Below, piece by piece: positions 16,471 to 24,842 of a stretch of 64,000 bases of DNA (its first letter is position 1; each line of letters opens with the position of its first letter). The notes below the pieces were generated by a model. The model saw nothing but the letters and a program-made list of their open reading frames with translations. It was not told the DNA's origin and did not search any database. This stretch comes from Kineosporia babensis (lineage in GTDB: Bacteria; Actinomycetota; Actinomycetes; Actinomycetales; Kineosporiaceae): positions 124,001 to 188,000 of the forward strand of contig NZ_JAJOMB010000014.1 in NCBI RefSeq assembly GCF_021129305.1, given 5' to 3'. Both the position numbers and the translations under genes were made by a program.

Positions 16471-16485
16471 CCTATCCTTGATAGG
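16471..16485. promoter_or_regulatory. tetO-like operator 3
   Basis: A perfect palindrome CCTATC-CTT-GATAGG, 9-23 bp upstream of the TetR start, so it should give autoregulation. It shares the core with operators 1 and 2. Confidence 0.78.
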
Positions 16486-16493
16486 CTGCCTCG

Positions 16494-17105
16494 GTGAAGC
16501 GCCTGGGGAGAGACGCGGTGATCACCGAAGCTCTCGACCTGCTCGACGACGTCGGCCTCGATGCGGTCAGCACCCGGGCCCTGGCCCGGCGCCTGGGGAT
16601 CGAGCAGCCCTCTCTGTACTGGCACTTCAAGAACAAGGGCGACCTGTTGGGGGCCATGGCCGAGGCCGCGATGCAGCCCCACGCGGTTCAGCCGTTGCCC
16701 GAGGTGCCACAGGACTGGCGCGAGTGGTTCCTGGAGAACACCCGCAGTTTCCGGCGGACCTTGCTGCTTCGCCGTGATGGTGCCCGACTGCACGCCGGTC
16801 TGCGGCCGGAGGGGGACCTGCCCCGGCTGTTGCGGAAGATGCAGTTCCTGAAGGATTCAGGTGTCCCCGACGCTGAGGCGCAGATGGCGATGCTCGCGGC
16901 CAGTCGCTTCACCGTCGGCAGCGTGCTGGAGGAACAGGCTGATCCAGGCTCACTCGACGGGACGTCTTTGCCGTCGATCGGCCACGAAGAGGCCTTCGAG
17001 TCGGGGCTGCGGCTCATCCTCGGAGGGCTGGAGGCAGGCCTGGAGCGCGTTAGCCCGTCCGAGCAGCCCGCCTCAGACAGGGAATCGGCGGGTGCCGGGC
17101 GCTGA
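16494..17105 (+). CDS. tetR: TetR repressor (tetracycline-repressor type)
   Basis: The 203-residue protein (GTG start) is close to the founding TetR subfamily, not only the wider TetR fold. The DNA-binding part reads STRALARRLGIEQPSLYWHF. In the ligand domain N82, F86, H100 and R104 fall at exactly the residue numbers of the tetracycline contacts in TetR, with H63 and Q117 one off from H64 and Q116; T103 is leucine here. The gene is divergent from a TetX-like monooxygenase across three tetO-like operators. It likely senses tetracycline or a related polyketide. The numbering comparison is from memory. Confidence 0.87.
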   Translation: MKRLGRDAVITEALDLLDDVGLDAVSTRALARRLGIEQPSLYWHFKNKGDLLGAMAEAAMQPHAVQPLPEVPQDWREWFLENTRSFRRTLLLRRDGARLHAGLRPEGDLPRLLRKMQFLKDSGVPDAEAQMAMLAASRFTVGSVLEEQADPGSLDGTSLPSIGHEEAFESGLRLILGGLEAGLERVSPSEQPASDRESAGAGR

Positions 17106-17164
17106 TCCGGCGTACACCTTGATGGTCCGGGCATCAGCGCGCCGGTGATGGTGATGACGCTCAA

Positions 17165-17381
17165 CGGCCCAGGCAGTGTGCGCGGCAAAGGCAAAGGCCC
17201 CGCCCGGGCGAACCCGTCACCACGCACTGCCAGCGCTCGCTGCTGCAGTACTGACCAGCGCCGAGTTCGTCCCACGGTCCAGTTGGACGAAGCCGGTTGC
17301 ACGCCGGAGCCTTGCTCTGAGTGAGGCCGTCCCCGGCGGTCTCAGTCCGGGGTACTTGTCAGTTGATCACGTACCAACTCA
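17165..17381. repeat. Long direct repeat, copy 2
   Basis: Matches 12292-12505 in the same orientation. It covers the last codons of the HNH nuclease gene (SWYVIN and stop at 17359), a CCCCGG/CCGGGG hairpin 6 nt after that stop which could end its transcript, and about 170 bp of further conserved non-coding sequence. It starts 60 bp after the TetR gene. Confidence 0.8.
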
Positions 17382-18074
17382 GGAAGTCATGCTGGTCGAG
17401 TGCCTCAGACAACCGGGCGGGTAGAATTCGGCGCATAGCTGGGAACTGATTCATGCGTGCAGCCATGTAGACGACGTCTGCGAACGGCTGGTCGAGCAAG
17501 GCTCGTTGCTCGAAGAGCGCCCGGCCCTGGTCCCCGGCTGCTCGTGCCTCGAGCCACTCCCGCATCAGCGCCGAGGCCGCTCGGAGGGCTGCCAGCCGAC
17601 CGCGCGGCAAGGTACCCCGGTTCAGCCCGAGCACGTCGATGCTGACTTCGCCGCGAGTCGTCAACGATTGGTAGAAGCCGGTGCCCGGGCTCAGGCGCAG
17701 GTGCTCCCAGGGGTCGTCGCTGGTCGGGTCGAGCAACTGCGGGTGCCCATCGAGAAAGGGAAACGGTCACGTTTGAAGTTGCTGTTGCAATGAGTGCACG
17801 CCAGCAGATGGTTACTCCAGTCGAACGTGCGGGCCGGTAGGTGAGCTATCGGCTGATAGTGGTCGATGGCGCTGCCTTCGCTGTCACCGCAGAACATGCA
17901 GCGGTGACGTCCCGCCGCCATGCTCTGAAGCATCGACCTGACCGATGAGCGTTCAGCTTTCGCGTTCTTCCAGGCTCGGCGAGCATCTGCCGCCTCGCCG
18001 GTGAGGGCTCCGGTGAGCTCGTGGAGTCGGGCCTGAACCGGATCGGGCAACGGGAGCCTGACCATAGGGATCAT
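17359..18074 (-). pseudogene. HNH endonuclease, PtuB-like, with a -1 frameshift
   Basis: The first frame (18074 to about 17755) gives the HNH core: CMFCGDSEGSAIDHYQPIAH with zinc cysteines and catalytic His, then ACTHCNSNFKRDRFP. The rest, in the -1 frame to 17359, continues sensibly (LDGHPQLLDPTSDDPWEHL ... DFLSWYVIN). Joined, the protein is about 238 residues, the size of Septu PtuB. The shift falls on AGGGAAA (TTTCCCT on the coding strand) at 17757-17763. Its ATG overlaps the ATPase stop (ATGA). It is probably inactive unless ribosomes slip there. Confidence 0.75.
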
Positions 18075-19491
18075 TCCGCGAGCCTGGTCGCGACCTCTTC
18101 CACGCGGGAAAGCAGCGAACTTGTGGTGCGGCGGAGGAGATCGTCGTACTCGCCGACCTCGACCTCGCTGGCTTGCCCGTCAACGATGCGCTGCTCGAGC
18201 TGAACGAGACGTCGGCGGGCTTCCTCGGCGCGGCGTGAGTAGGGCGTATCTACGTCGAACAGGTCAGAGATGGCCGCGTCGTCCCCGCTGCCGTAGATCA
18301 CCAGGCTGTAGAGGTCGTCGCTGACGGTTGTCGGCGGAGTCTGATCGTTCGGTCCGCCCAGCCGGATGAGTCCACGAGGATCCGCCGACTGACAGATGTA
18401 GGGGCTGTGCGAAGAAACGATGAACTGGATCGCCGGGAAGTGCGTCTTGAGCCAGTCACCCACGATCTTCTGCCACGAGATATGGAGATGCGCGTCCAGT
18501 TCGTCGATCAGCACCACACCCGGAGCGTCCACATAGGGCGCTCCTTCCTCGTCGTGGCTCACCTGCAGCGTGCCCTGCGCCTCGTGGATCTGATGGAGGA
18601 TATCGAGCACGAGTGATGCCACCGTTCGATAGCCGTCGCTCATCTCCCGCAGGGCGAGCCGCTGTCCTTCTCGGGCTACCCAGAGACCATCTGCATCCAC
18701 GCGTTCGATGATGTAGCCGTCCGGCAGCAGGCCGTGGCCCATGATCTTCAGGACCGCGTCCAGGAGTGCTTCAGCGCCTGGCCTTCCCTCCAGGCTGCGA
18801 AGGTGCTGATCGATGAGCCACGAGACGCTTTCGCTCACCGATGCGTCCTCGTGGAAGAGGGTGACCAGGCGGGCTACGGGAGCGGGGGCAGTCATGAGTC
18901 GCTGGCTTTCCACTCCTCCACCGGCAAGCCGGCGGAACGGCCCGTAGCCGGCGACGAACCACCCTCTGGGATTGTCTGTCCAAGGGCCGTTCTGGACGAA
19001 GTGCAACGAACTTTCGCTAGGCGCGAGTTTCATGCTCAACGCGGGACGGCGGGCATTCGGGTGCTCCGGGGTGGAGGGGCGTTCCCATTGCAGCCCGATC
19101 CAGAATTTCTGTGGCATCTCGAAACGGTTGAAGGCGAAGAGATCTGACGCGCGGTCTACGAAGACCTTGATCTCGACACTGCCGACTTCTGCGTCGTGGC
19201 TGAGCTAGTCATCGAAACTGGCGACCAGGCTGCGGGCGACGAACGGCCCGGCGAGGGCCAGGGCGATGGCACGCAGGAGCGTCGTCTTCCCTGCCCCGTT
19301 GCGCCCGGCTATCACGCTCAGGCCGCTGTGCGAATCATCGGGCCGGGTCAAGGACAGAGACACCGAACGTGGCCGTGGAAACTTTTGATCCCGGAGATCT
19401 TCACGTCGGACACGTACATGCCGCTTGCTACCCCGATCTCAAAGTCTCCGAAAGCCGGGACGATAGTACAGCGGCGGAAAGCCTTTGCCAT
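18071..19491 (-). pseudogene. AAA ATPase, PtuA-like, with a frameshift and a nonsense codon
   Basis: The gene starts at the ATG at 19491 (MAKAFRRCTIVPAFGDFEIG) behind AGGAAA. A missing base near 19372 shifts the frame after SGIKSFHG. The next frame has Walker A GRNGAGKTT (about 19280-19307), then a TAG at 19205-19207 after SFDD. The remaining 348 residues from 19117 carry an ABC-ATPase signature-like segment (LREMSDGYRT), Walker B VVLIDELDAHLH and the switch SSHSPYI, as in OLD/RecF-like ATPases. The repaired length, about 473 residues, fits PtuA. Translation may restart at 19117, but without Walker A. Confidence 0.8.
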
Positions 19492-19682
19492 TCATCCTGT
19501 TTCCTTTCGAATGGAACGAGATATGCCGGTGGGGCATGGAGCCATGCCGGATCGGCCTTGGATTCGCGGCGGTTCGGCGGTGCATGCTGACCGGGCTTCT
19601 CGGAAGGAAGCTCGCCGGTGCACGTCCCTGGTCAGGAGGCCTGCGCTGGCGATGCCGGAATCAGGAACAGGAGAACGGGACC

Positions 19683-20210
19683 ATGGTGGGCAGGCAAGGC
19701 AGTGACACGAGGCTGATCGAGCGGTTGCTCGGCGCTCTGGATGTTCTTGCGTCCGGGGCGCACGTCGTTGAGCTGGCCTGCGGAACCGGGGATCTGAGCC
19801 TGGAGTTGGCGCGGCGACGTGGCGACCTGCGGGTCACGGCGACCGACATTGATCCGATGGTGATGGACGCCGGGCGCGCCGTGGTGAGGTTGGAAGGGCT
19901 GGCGGTCGGGTTCCGGCGGATGGACCCCAACCGGCTCGCCTTCGGGGACCAGAGCGTGGACGCGATCATCTGCAGTCTGGGTCTGCTGACTCCGTCGGAG
20001 GTCGCGATCCAGGAGGCGGCCAGGGTTCTGCGGCCCGGGGGCTTGCTGGTCCTGGCTGTGACAGAAGGCGAGTCCGCAACGCTTGAGAAGTTCCTGGAAG
20101 CGGCAGATTTTGCGGACGTCCGGGGTGATCGCTTCGAGTGGGAGCCTTCCGGGTACCGAGGTGTGCAGATGACTGCTAGGATCGGAATATCCGATATAGA
20201 GACGGCATAG
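19683..20210 (+). CDS. SAM-dependent methyltransferase, short
   Basis: A class I methyltransferase of 175 residues from an ATG at 19683 behind AGGAGAA. Motif I is VVELACGTGDLSLELA, the adenosine-binding acidic loop is TATDIDPMV, and ARVLRPGGLLVLAV is motif III-like. It lacks the usual N-terminal helices and the C-terminal part is short, so it may be trimmed. The frame is open upstream to 19485 but that part has no ribosome site and looks non-coding. No DNA-methylase motif (NPPY, DPPY or PC) is seen, so it is not an evident partner for the adjacent nuclease system. Confidence 0.7.
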   Translation: MVGRQGSDTRLIERLLGALDVLASGAHVVELACGTGDLSLELARRRGDLRVTATDIDPMVMDAGRAVVRLEGLAVGFRRMDPNRLAFGDQSVDAIICSLGLLTPSEVAIQEAARVLRPGGLLVLAVTEGESATLEKFLEAADFADVRGDRFEWEPSGYRGVQMTARIGISDIETA

Positions 20211-20574
20211 ACGATCCGGGCTATCGTTGGAGATGGACAGGCTCGGATGGGGCGGCGAAGGAAAACCCCTATGAACGCGCGCTGCAATCCGGGGTAATTC
20301 GCGATGCAGGCGCACCGGACTTGGGTAGCCGGGCGCTGTGGTTACTCAGGGGAATATGGATTACCTGGTTCAGTTGCTTGAAGTTCCGTTGATACAGCGC
20401 GCTGGAAGGTAACCTCTGGGTTTCATCCATCTTCAAAGAGTGTATCCAGCCTGCCGCGGGGCGCTTACCTGCTTCTCGGGGGACCAGTGAGGTCGGGGGG
20501 TCTGCACGTCGGCACGGCTGAACTCGGACAGTCGTGCCCTCGATCAGGTAAGGCAAGTGGGGTGCGGAGGGCAC
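20211..20574. other. Intergenic, no gene seen
   Basis: I see no convincing gene, RNA or long palindrome here. GGAGG at 20566-20570 is the ribosome site of the next gene. The promoter of the regulator should lie here, but no clear -35/-10 pair stands out. Confidence 0.5.
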
Positions 20575-21504
20575 ATGTCAAAGTTCGATGATCTGTTGAG
20601 CATACCGACGAGTCAGAAGAAACGGGCGCTGCGCTCGATCCTGCGTGACATGCGAGATCGCGCGGGGCTGACTCAGAAGGAAGCTGCTGATCGGGTCGCG
20701 TGGGGGATCAGTAAGCTCACGCGCATCGAGAACGGCATTGTCTCGGTAACTCCCGGCGATGTGCGGCACCTGCTCCTGGATTACGGGGCCAGCGAGGACG
20801 ACCGCGCGGCCTTGATCGAACTGGCTCGCCAGGCCCGACAGCGAGACACCTTCAGTGGGTATCGGGGGGATACCCGCCGGGCGGCGATGCATGACCTTCT
20901 GGACTACGAGAAGGTCGCGCGGTCCATCCGGACGTACGAACCCTTTCTCATTCCGGGCCTGTTGCAGACCAAGGCCTATGCGATGGCGTTGCTGCGGGGC
21001 TGGGGCGTGAGTGACGACGAGGCCCAGCACGTCTGGGACGTTCGCGCGGCCCGGCAGCGGATGCTGAGAGAGACCAAAGAGCCGATCCGGATCGACATCG
21101 TGATCCGGGAGGCGGCCCTGGTCACCCGGGTCGGCACCGACCAGATCATGCTCGATCAACTGGCCGCTCTTCAGGAACGGGCCGACCCCGCGGACTCGCA
21201 TCATGACGTGCGGATCCACATTCTGCGGGCGGATGCCGGTCATCCCCGCGGGGCCGACCGTTCACTGATGATCCTGGAACTGAGGAACAAGTGGCTGGGG
21301 GATGTCGTCTTTCTGGAGGATGCCGGCGGGGCGACGATCAACAGTAATGACAGCGAAGAAGAGTTCCGACGCTACACCACGATCTTTGCCGAGATCCGGA
21401 AGAGATCGACGGAAGGCCTTTCCGGCACCGATGAAACCGGTCGGTTCGTCGAGCAGATCGACGAGATCCGGGGGCGTTTCCGGCCCGAGCGCGTCGCATC
21501 GTGA
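20575..21504 (+). CDS. Helix-turn-helix DUF5753 regulator (Scr1-type)
   Basis: 309 residues from an ATG at 20575 behind GGAGG. The N-terminus is an XRE helix-turn-helix (LRDMRDRAGLTQKEAADRVAWG, in part; then SKLTRIENG). The rest is a DUF5753 domain with its hallmarks: YEPFLIPGLLQTKAYAMALL and later VHI-type strands (DVRIHILRADAGHP). This family is abundant in filamentous actinomycetes and nearly always precedes a DUF397 gene, as here at 21720. The pair resembles toxin-antitoxin or developmental regulators. Its role at this locus is not known. Confidence 0.9.
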   Translation: MSKFDDLLSIPTSQKKRALRSILRDMRDRAGLTQKEAADRVAWGISKLTRIENGIVSVTPGDVRHLLLDYGASEDDRAALIELARQARQRDTFSGYRGDTRRAAMHDLLDYEKVARSIRTYEPFLIPGLLQTKAYAMALLRGWGVSDDEAQHVWDVRAARQRMLRETKEPIRIDIVIREAALVTRVGTDQIMLDQLAALQERADPADSHHDVRIHILRADAGHPRGADRSLMILELRNKWLGDVVFLEDAGGATINSNDSEEEFRRYTTIFAEIRKRSTEGLSGTDETGRFVEQIDEIRGRFRPERVAS

Positions 21505-21719
21505 TCAATTCCTGGAGTCGGGTCAATTTCGCGACAGGTCGGTTACCGGACGATGAAATACCTCCGGCGGGAGTGGCGTGCCGGGCGCAAGTTGTTGAAG
21601 GGTGCGCCTGGGAATTCTGTTCTCCGGAATTGGCGTGACGCCATAAATACCGCGACCTATCCTGGCGAAGGCGGGATGACTTCCATCCACGCTTTCATGA
21701 TTGGCATCTGGGGGTTGCG

Positions 21720-21941
21720 ATGCTCGAGTCGGGTGACGAGTCGAACTGGCGGATCAGTAGCTTCAGCGGCATGAACAATTGTGTTGCCGTGGCCGCCACC
21801 GGGTCGGGGGTATCGGTCCGGAACTCCAAAGCCGCCAGCGCAGCGAACGTTTCGTTCACGGCTGACGAATGGCGAGCCTTCGTCCATGGTGTGAAGGCCG
21901 GCGAGTTCGATCTGGACGACGGCGGGGCGTTCGCCGGCTGA
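21720..21941 (+). CDS. DUF397 protein, partner of the DUF5753 regulator
   Basis: A 73-residue acidic protein with the DUF397 signature: W-R-I-SSFSGMNNCVAVA, VSVRNSK, VSFTADEWRAFVHGVKAGEFD. It starts at an ATG just after GGGGG. The 215-bp space after the regulator gene is longer than usual for such pairs and holds no recognisable gene. DUF397 proteins are thought to counteract or co-act with the upstream helix-turn-helix protein. Confidence 0.88.
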   Translation: MLESGDESNWRISSFSGMNNCVAVAATGSGVSVRNSKAASAANVSFTADEWRAFVHGVKAGEFDLDDGGAFAG

Positions 21942-21977
21942 GGATCGGTACCGCACGGGGGTGCGGCCTGCGGGTGG

Positions 21978-22550
21978 CTACATCGAAAGCAGCGCAGCCA
22001 CAGAAACCAGCCAGTGCCAGCCCTCGTCGGTGATCGTTCGAAGCGGCACGGGCGATCTCGGCCCGGCCGCTTCGAACGCGATCATCAGCCCGGCCAGTCG
22101 AGCGCTCGCACCGTTGCTGTCCAGCACCCGGTCGGTCAAGAGCCAGAATCCCCGGAGGTCGCGGGGATCCGATCGCAGGGGCCCGAGGCGGCGCGAGCGA
22201 AGCGCACCGATCTCCTGGCCTTGATCTTCGTGCCGAACTCGGTCGAGGGGTTTCGGGCCGGCGGGTGGAGGGTTGATGGACTGAAGCCTTGCGCTCCGCC
22301 GGCCGGGTCGGCGCTTGCGGGGTGAAGCCGGCAGCGTGCGGTTGGCGGTTTCGGGGTTCTTCGAGACGATCTGGACACGGAACGGATCCTGCACAGCAGC
22401 ATCAGAATCCACCTGGTTCATTTTCGCGACCAGGTATGCATATGCCCGCAGGGTGGCTCGATACACGGGCCGGCGAAGCAACTGCATCAGAATTGCGCTC
22501 CAGTCCCGCACGGACCGAGCGCCCCCCTTACGGGGGTCGACGAATGTCAT
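21978..22550 (-). CDS. Hypothetical protein, doubtful
   Basis: An open frame of about 190 residues from an ATG at 22550, or 207 from one at 22601. Neither start has a ribosome site. The two ends look coding, with good G/C bias at codon position 3: RDWSAILMQLLRRPVYRATLR at the start and RGFWLLTDRVLDSNGASARL with ITDEGWHWLVSVAALL at the end. The middle (about residues 70-125) is rich in Arg and Pro and looks out of frame. I read this as an unknown gene that may carry compensating frameshifts. I recognise no family. Confidence 0.35.
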   Translation of the reverse strand: MTFVDPRKGGARSVRDWSAILMQLLRRPVYRATLRAYAYLVAKMNQVDSDAAVQDPFRVQIVSKNPETANRTLPASPRKRRPGRRSARLQSINPPPAGPKPLDRVRHEDQGQEIGALRSRRLGPLRSDPRDLRGFWLLTDRVLDSNGASARLAGLMIAFEAAGPRSPVPLRTITDEGWHWLVSVAALLSM

Positions 22551-22601
22551 AGCGGGGAGGCTAGCAGGAATGAGCCGTAGGGCCGATCGTGACCGGGCCA
22601 T

Positions 22602-23093
22602 TCGTTGATCGCCGGTCGGCCTTCGCTCGGATTTCCTTACGCAAAGTCATGACTCACCGTCCACTCAAGCCCCCTGAGCTGCCCCGATGCCGTATCTCGG
22701 GTGCACTCGGACTGCAGCTGAAAAAGATTTCCCCCATCGGGGATCGCTGGAGCGAACGGCGTGGGCGCTCGCCTTCAACTGCTGTGAAAGGAGTGACCCT
22801 GGCATTTTAATGTGAATTAGTTTCTGTTTTCGTTGGTTTGAATTTCAGGTCGCCGGCGGTCTTATAGCGACCGGTATGGGTGATTTGAAAGCAGTGGTCG
22901 GCTTCAATGAGTCAGATTCCGAGAAGAAACGTAAGGCCCGAGGCTGTAGTTGGCGGTTTCACGGCGTCTGGTTGAGTACGGGTCGAGGAGACGGAGCCGC
23001 CGGCAGGGCACGGACCGGCGCGGTTGGTAGATCGGAGCACACTGCCTCTGCCGGTTCGCCGGGTGAACGCCGGTAGCTCGGGCCCGGCTTGCT
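22602..23093. other. Intergenic with an AT-rich island, no gene seen
   Basis: No convincing coding frame. The stretch 22803-22852 is strikingly AT-rich for this genome (tracts such as ATTTTAATGTGAATTAG and TTTGAATTTC). It may be a promoter region or recently acquired DNA. No tRNA or inverted terminal repeats were found. Confidence 0.45.
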
Positions 23094-23119
23094 GGGTCAG
23101 GGCGTGATCGCCCTGACCC
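23094..23119 (-). terminator. Terminator of the agmatinase-like gene
   Basis: Perfect 11-bp arms GGGTCAGGGCG/CGCCCTGACCC with loop TGAT, 36 bp after the agmatinase stop on the minus strand. Such a stable stem is a typical actinomycete terminator without a T-tract. Confidence 0.8.
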
Positions 23120-23154
23120 GCGACCAGCTATATCTAACCCGCCGAGCTGCTGCG

Positions 23155-24108
23155 TCAACTGGTCGGGGTGGCCAGGAGCCCGAGGATGTCGTAGGCCACG
23201 TGGGCAGCGGCGATGCCGGTGATCTCGGCGTGGTCGTAGGCGGGGGAGACCTCGACGATGTCGGCGCCGACCAGGTTGATGCCGGCCAGTCCGCGCAGCG
23301 TGTTGAGCAGTTCGCGGCTGCTCAGACCACCGGCCTCGGGTGTGCCCGTGCCCGGGGCGTGCGCGGGGTCGAGGACGTCGATGTCGATGGAAAGGTAGAC
23401 CGGGGCGTTCTCGACCCGCCGCCGGATGCGTTCCACCGCACGCCGGACCCCGTCGGCCTCGTAGTCGTCGGCGCGGACGATGTGGAAGCCGAGCATCTGG
23501 TCGTCGTCGAGGTCCTCCTTGCTGAAGAGCGGGCCGCGGGTGCCGACGTGGATGCTGCGCTCGAGGTCGATCAGGCCTTCCTCGGAGGCCCGGCGGAACG
23601 GGGTGCCGTGGGTGACCGGCTCGCCGAAGAAGGTGTTCCAGGTGTCGAGGTGGGCGTCGAAGTGGATCACCGCGAGCGGACCGTGCAGCTTGCGCAGCGC
23701 GCGAAGGGCGGGCAGGGCCAGCGTGTGGTCGCCGCCGAGGGCCAGGAGGGTGGAGCCGTCCTGCCCCAGGCCGATCAGTGAGCGCTCGGTCTCGGCCAGG
23801 GCTTCGGAGATGTTGAACGGATTGAGGCCGACGTCGCCGGCGTCGGCGACCTGCTGCGCTCCGAACGGGCGGACGTCGAGGGCCGGGTGGTAGGGCCGCA
23901 GGAGTTTGGAGGCGGCACGGATGTGGCCGGGGCCGAAGCGGGCGCCGGGCCGGTAGCTGACGCCGGTGTCGAAGGGCAGGCCGACGATGGTGACGTCGGC
24001 GCGGGAGACCTCGTCGAGACGGGGGAGTCGGGCGAAGGTGGCCGGGCCGGCAAAGCGAGGGACACGAACGGCGTCGACTGGTCCTACGGGGGCGTTTTCC
24101 GGAATCAC
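23155..24108 (-). CDS. Agmatinase / ureohydrolase family enzyme
   Basis: About 317 residues from a GTG at 24108 ([14 protein letters not shown]) behind CGGAG; an ATG at 24153 and a longer frame exist but lack ribosome sites. All binuclear manganese ligands of the arginase/agmatinase family are present: [13 protein letters not shown] and SIDIDVLDP, with the substrate loop [10 protein letters not shown]. It hydrolyses a guanidino compound to urea and an amine. Agmatine is the usual substrate for this subgroup, but guanidinobutyrate and similar compounds are possible. The neighbouring GNAT is on the same strand, 168 bp upstream. Confidence 0.88.
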   Translation of the reverse strand: MIPENAPVGPVDAVRVPRFAGPATFARLPRLDEVSRADVTIVGLPFDTGVSYRPGARFGPGHIRAASKLLRPYHPALDVRPFGAQQVADAGDVGLNPFNISEALAETERSLIGLGQDGSTLLALGGDHTLALPALRALRKLHGPLAVIHFDAHLDTWNTFFGEPVTHGTPFRRASEEGLIDLERSIHVGTRGPLFSKEDLDDDQMLGFHIVRADDYEADGVRRAVERIRRRVENAPVYLSIDIDVLDPAHAPGTGTPEAGGLSSRELLNTLRGLAGINLVGADIVEVSPAYDHAEITGIAAAHVAYDILGLLATPTS

Positions 24109-24276
24109 GCTGCTCCGATCTCGGTGGACCTGATGGGCGGCGAGAACTGCCATCGGGTCGACAGTGGCCCTCGCGAAACAGTTCCGAGCGGGGCCATGCT
24201 GCCACAAACGCCCCTTTTGTCCATCAATTGTCCGGTGGCTTGACCTCTAGGCGCAAAGATCTCCGGTGGTCGCGCT

Positions 24277-24738
24277 CTAGCTCAGATCCCTGCCCAGACT
24301 TGGCCACGTCGATGTCACGAACCCCGCGCGTTCGTAGATCCCGCGCCCGTCGGCCGTCGCGAACAGGCGGGCCCGTACCGGACCCGGCCGACTGCGTCCC
24401 CAGTTCAGTACCGCTTCGAAAGCGGCTCCCGCATGTCCCCTCCCGCGGAAGCCCGGCAGTGTGGAGATGTTGCTGATGTGGAGGTCGTAGCCGAAGGGCC
24501 GGGCCGGACTGGGCTTGGACTCGCTGAGTGAGCCGAGCGCGCTGGAGACCACCTGGCCCCCGTCCTCGACCACGTAGAGGCAGTGGTCGGGGTGCTCGAT
24601 CCGGGCGGCGAGCCAGCGCTGGGCGGTCGGGCGCCAGTCAGGGTCGATCTCAGTGACGCCCATGGCCGTGAACATTGCGGTTCGCAGTTCGACCAGGACC
24701 GGGAGATCGGCAAGGACGGCTTCGCGGACTTGGGTCAT
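24277..24738 (-). CDS. GNAT-family N-acetyltransferase
   Basis: A 153-residue single GNAT domain. The acetyl-CoA pyrophosphate loop reads LPGFRGRGHAGAAF, preceded by the conserved strand LHISNISTLPGF, and the C-terminus ends with IYERAGFVTSTW, as in many Rim-type acetyltransferases. The substrate is unknown. It is divergent from the VOC gene, so the palindrome at 24813 could affect it as well. Confidence 0.88.
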   Translation of the reverse strand: MTQVREAVLADLPVLVELRTAMFTAMGVTEIDPDWRPTAQRWLAARIEHPDHCLYVVEDGGQVVSSALGSLSESKPSPARPFGYDLHISNISTLPGFRGRGHAGAAFEAVLNWGRSRPGPVRARLFATADGRGIYERAGFVTSTWPSLGRDLS

Positions 24739-24806
24739 GGCACGGATCTTACGATTGACGAACTTTGCGGATAGATGAGGAAAGGGCTGTTGGGCAGGGC
24801 GCCATC

Positions 24807-24836
24807 TTGACTGGTAGGAAATCTCCTACCTATGGT
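24807..24836 (+). promoter_or_regulatory. Promoter with embedded operator (VOC-ArsR-SRPBCC operon)
   Basis: A -35 box TTGACT (24807-24812) and a -10-like TATGGT (24831-24836) are 18 bp apart. A perfect palindrome, arms GGTAGGA/TCCTACC around AATC (24813-24830), exactly fills the spacer. A repressor bound there would exclude RNA polymerase. The expected start of transcription falls at or next to the ATG at 24843, so the mRNA is probably leaderless. Confidence 0.7.
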
Positions 24837-24842
24837 GTCGGC

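Noticed and set aside
19683-20210. Methyltransferase as partner of a restriction system with the HNH gene
   Set aside because: No DNA-methylase catalytic motif is present, and the ATPase-HNH pair matches Septu better than restriction-modification.
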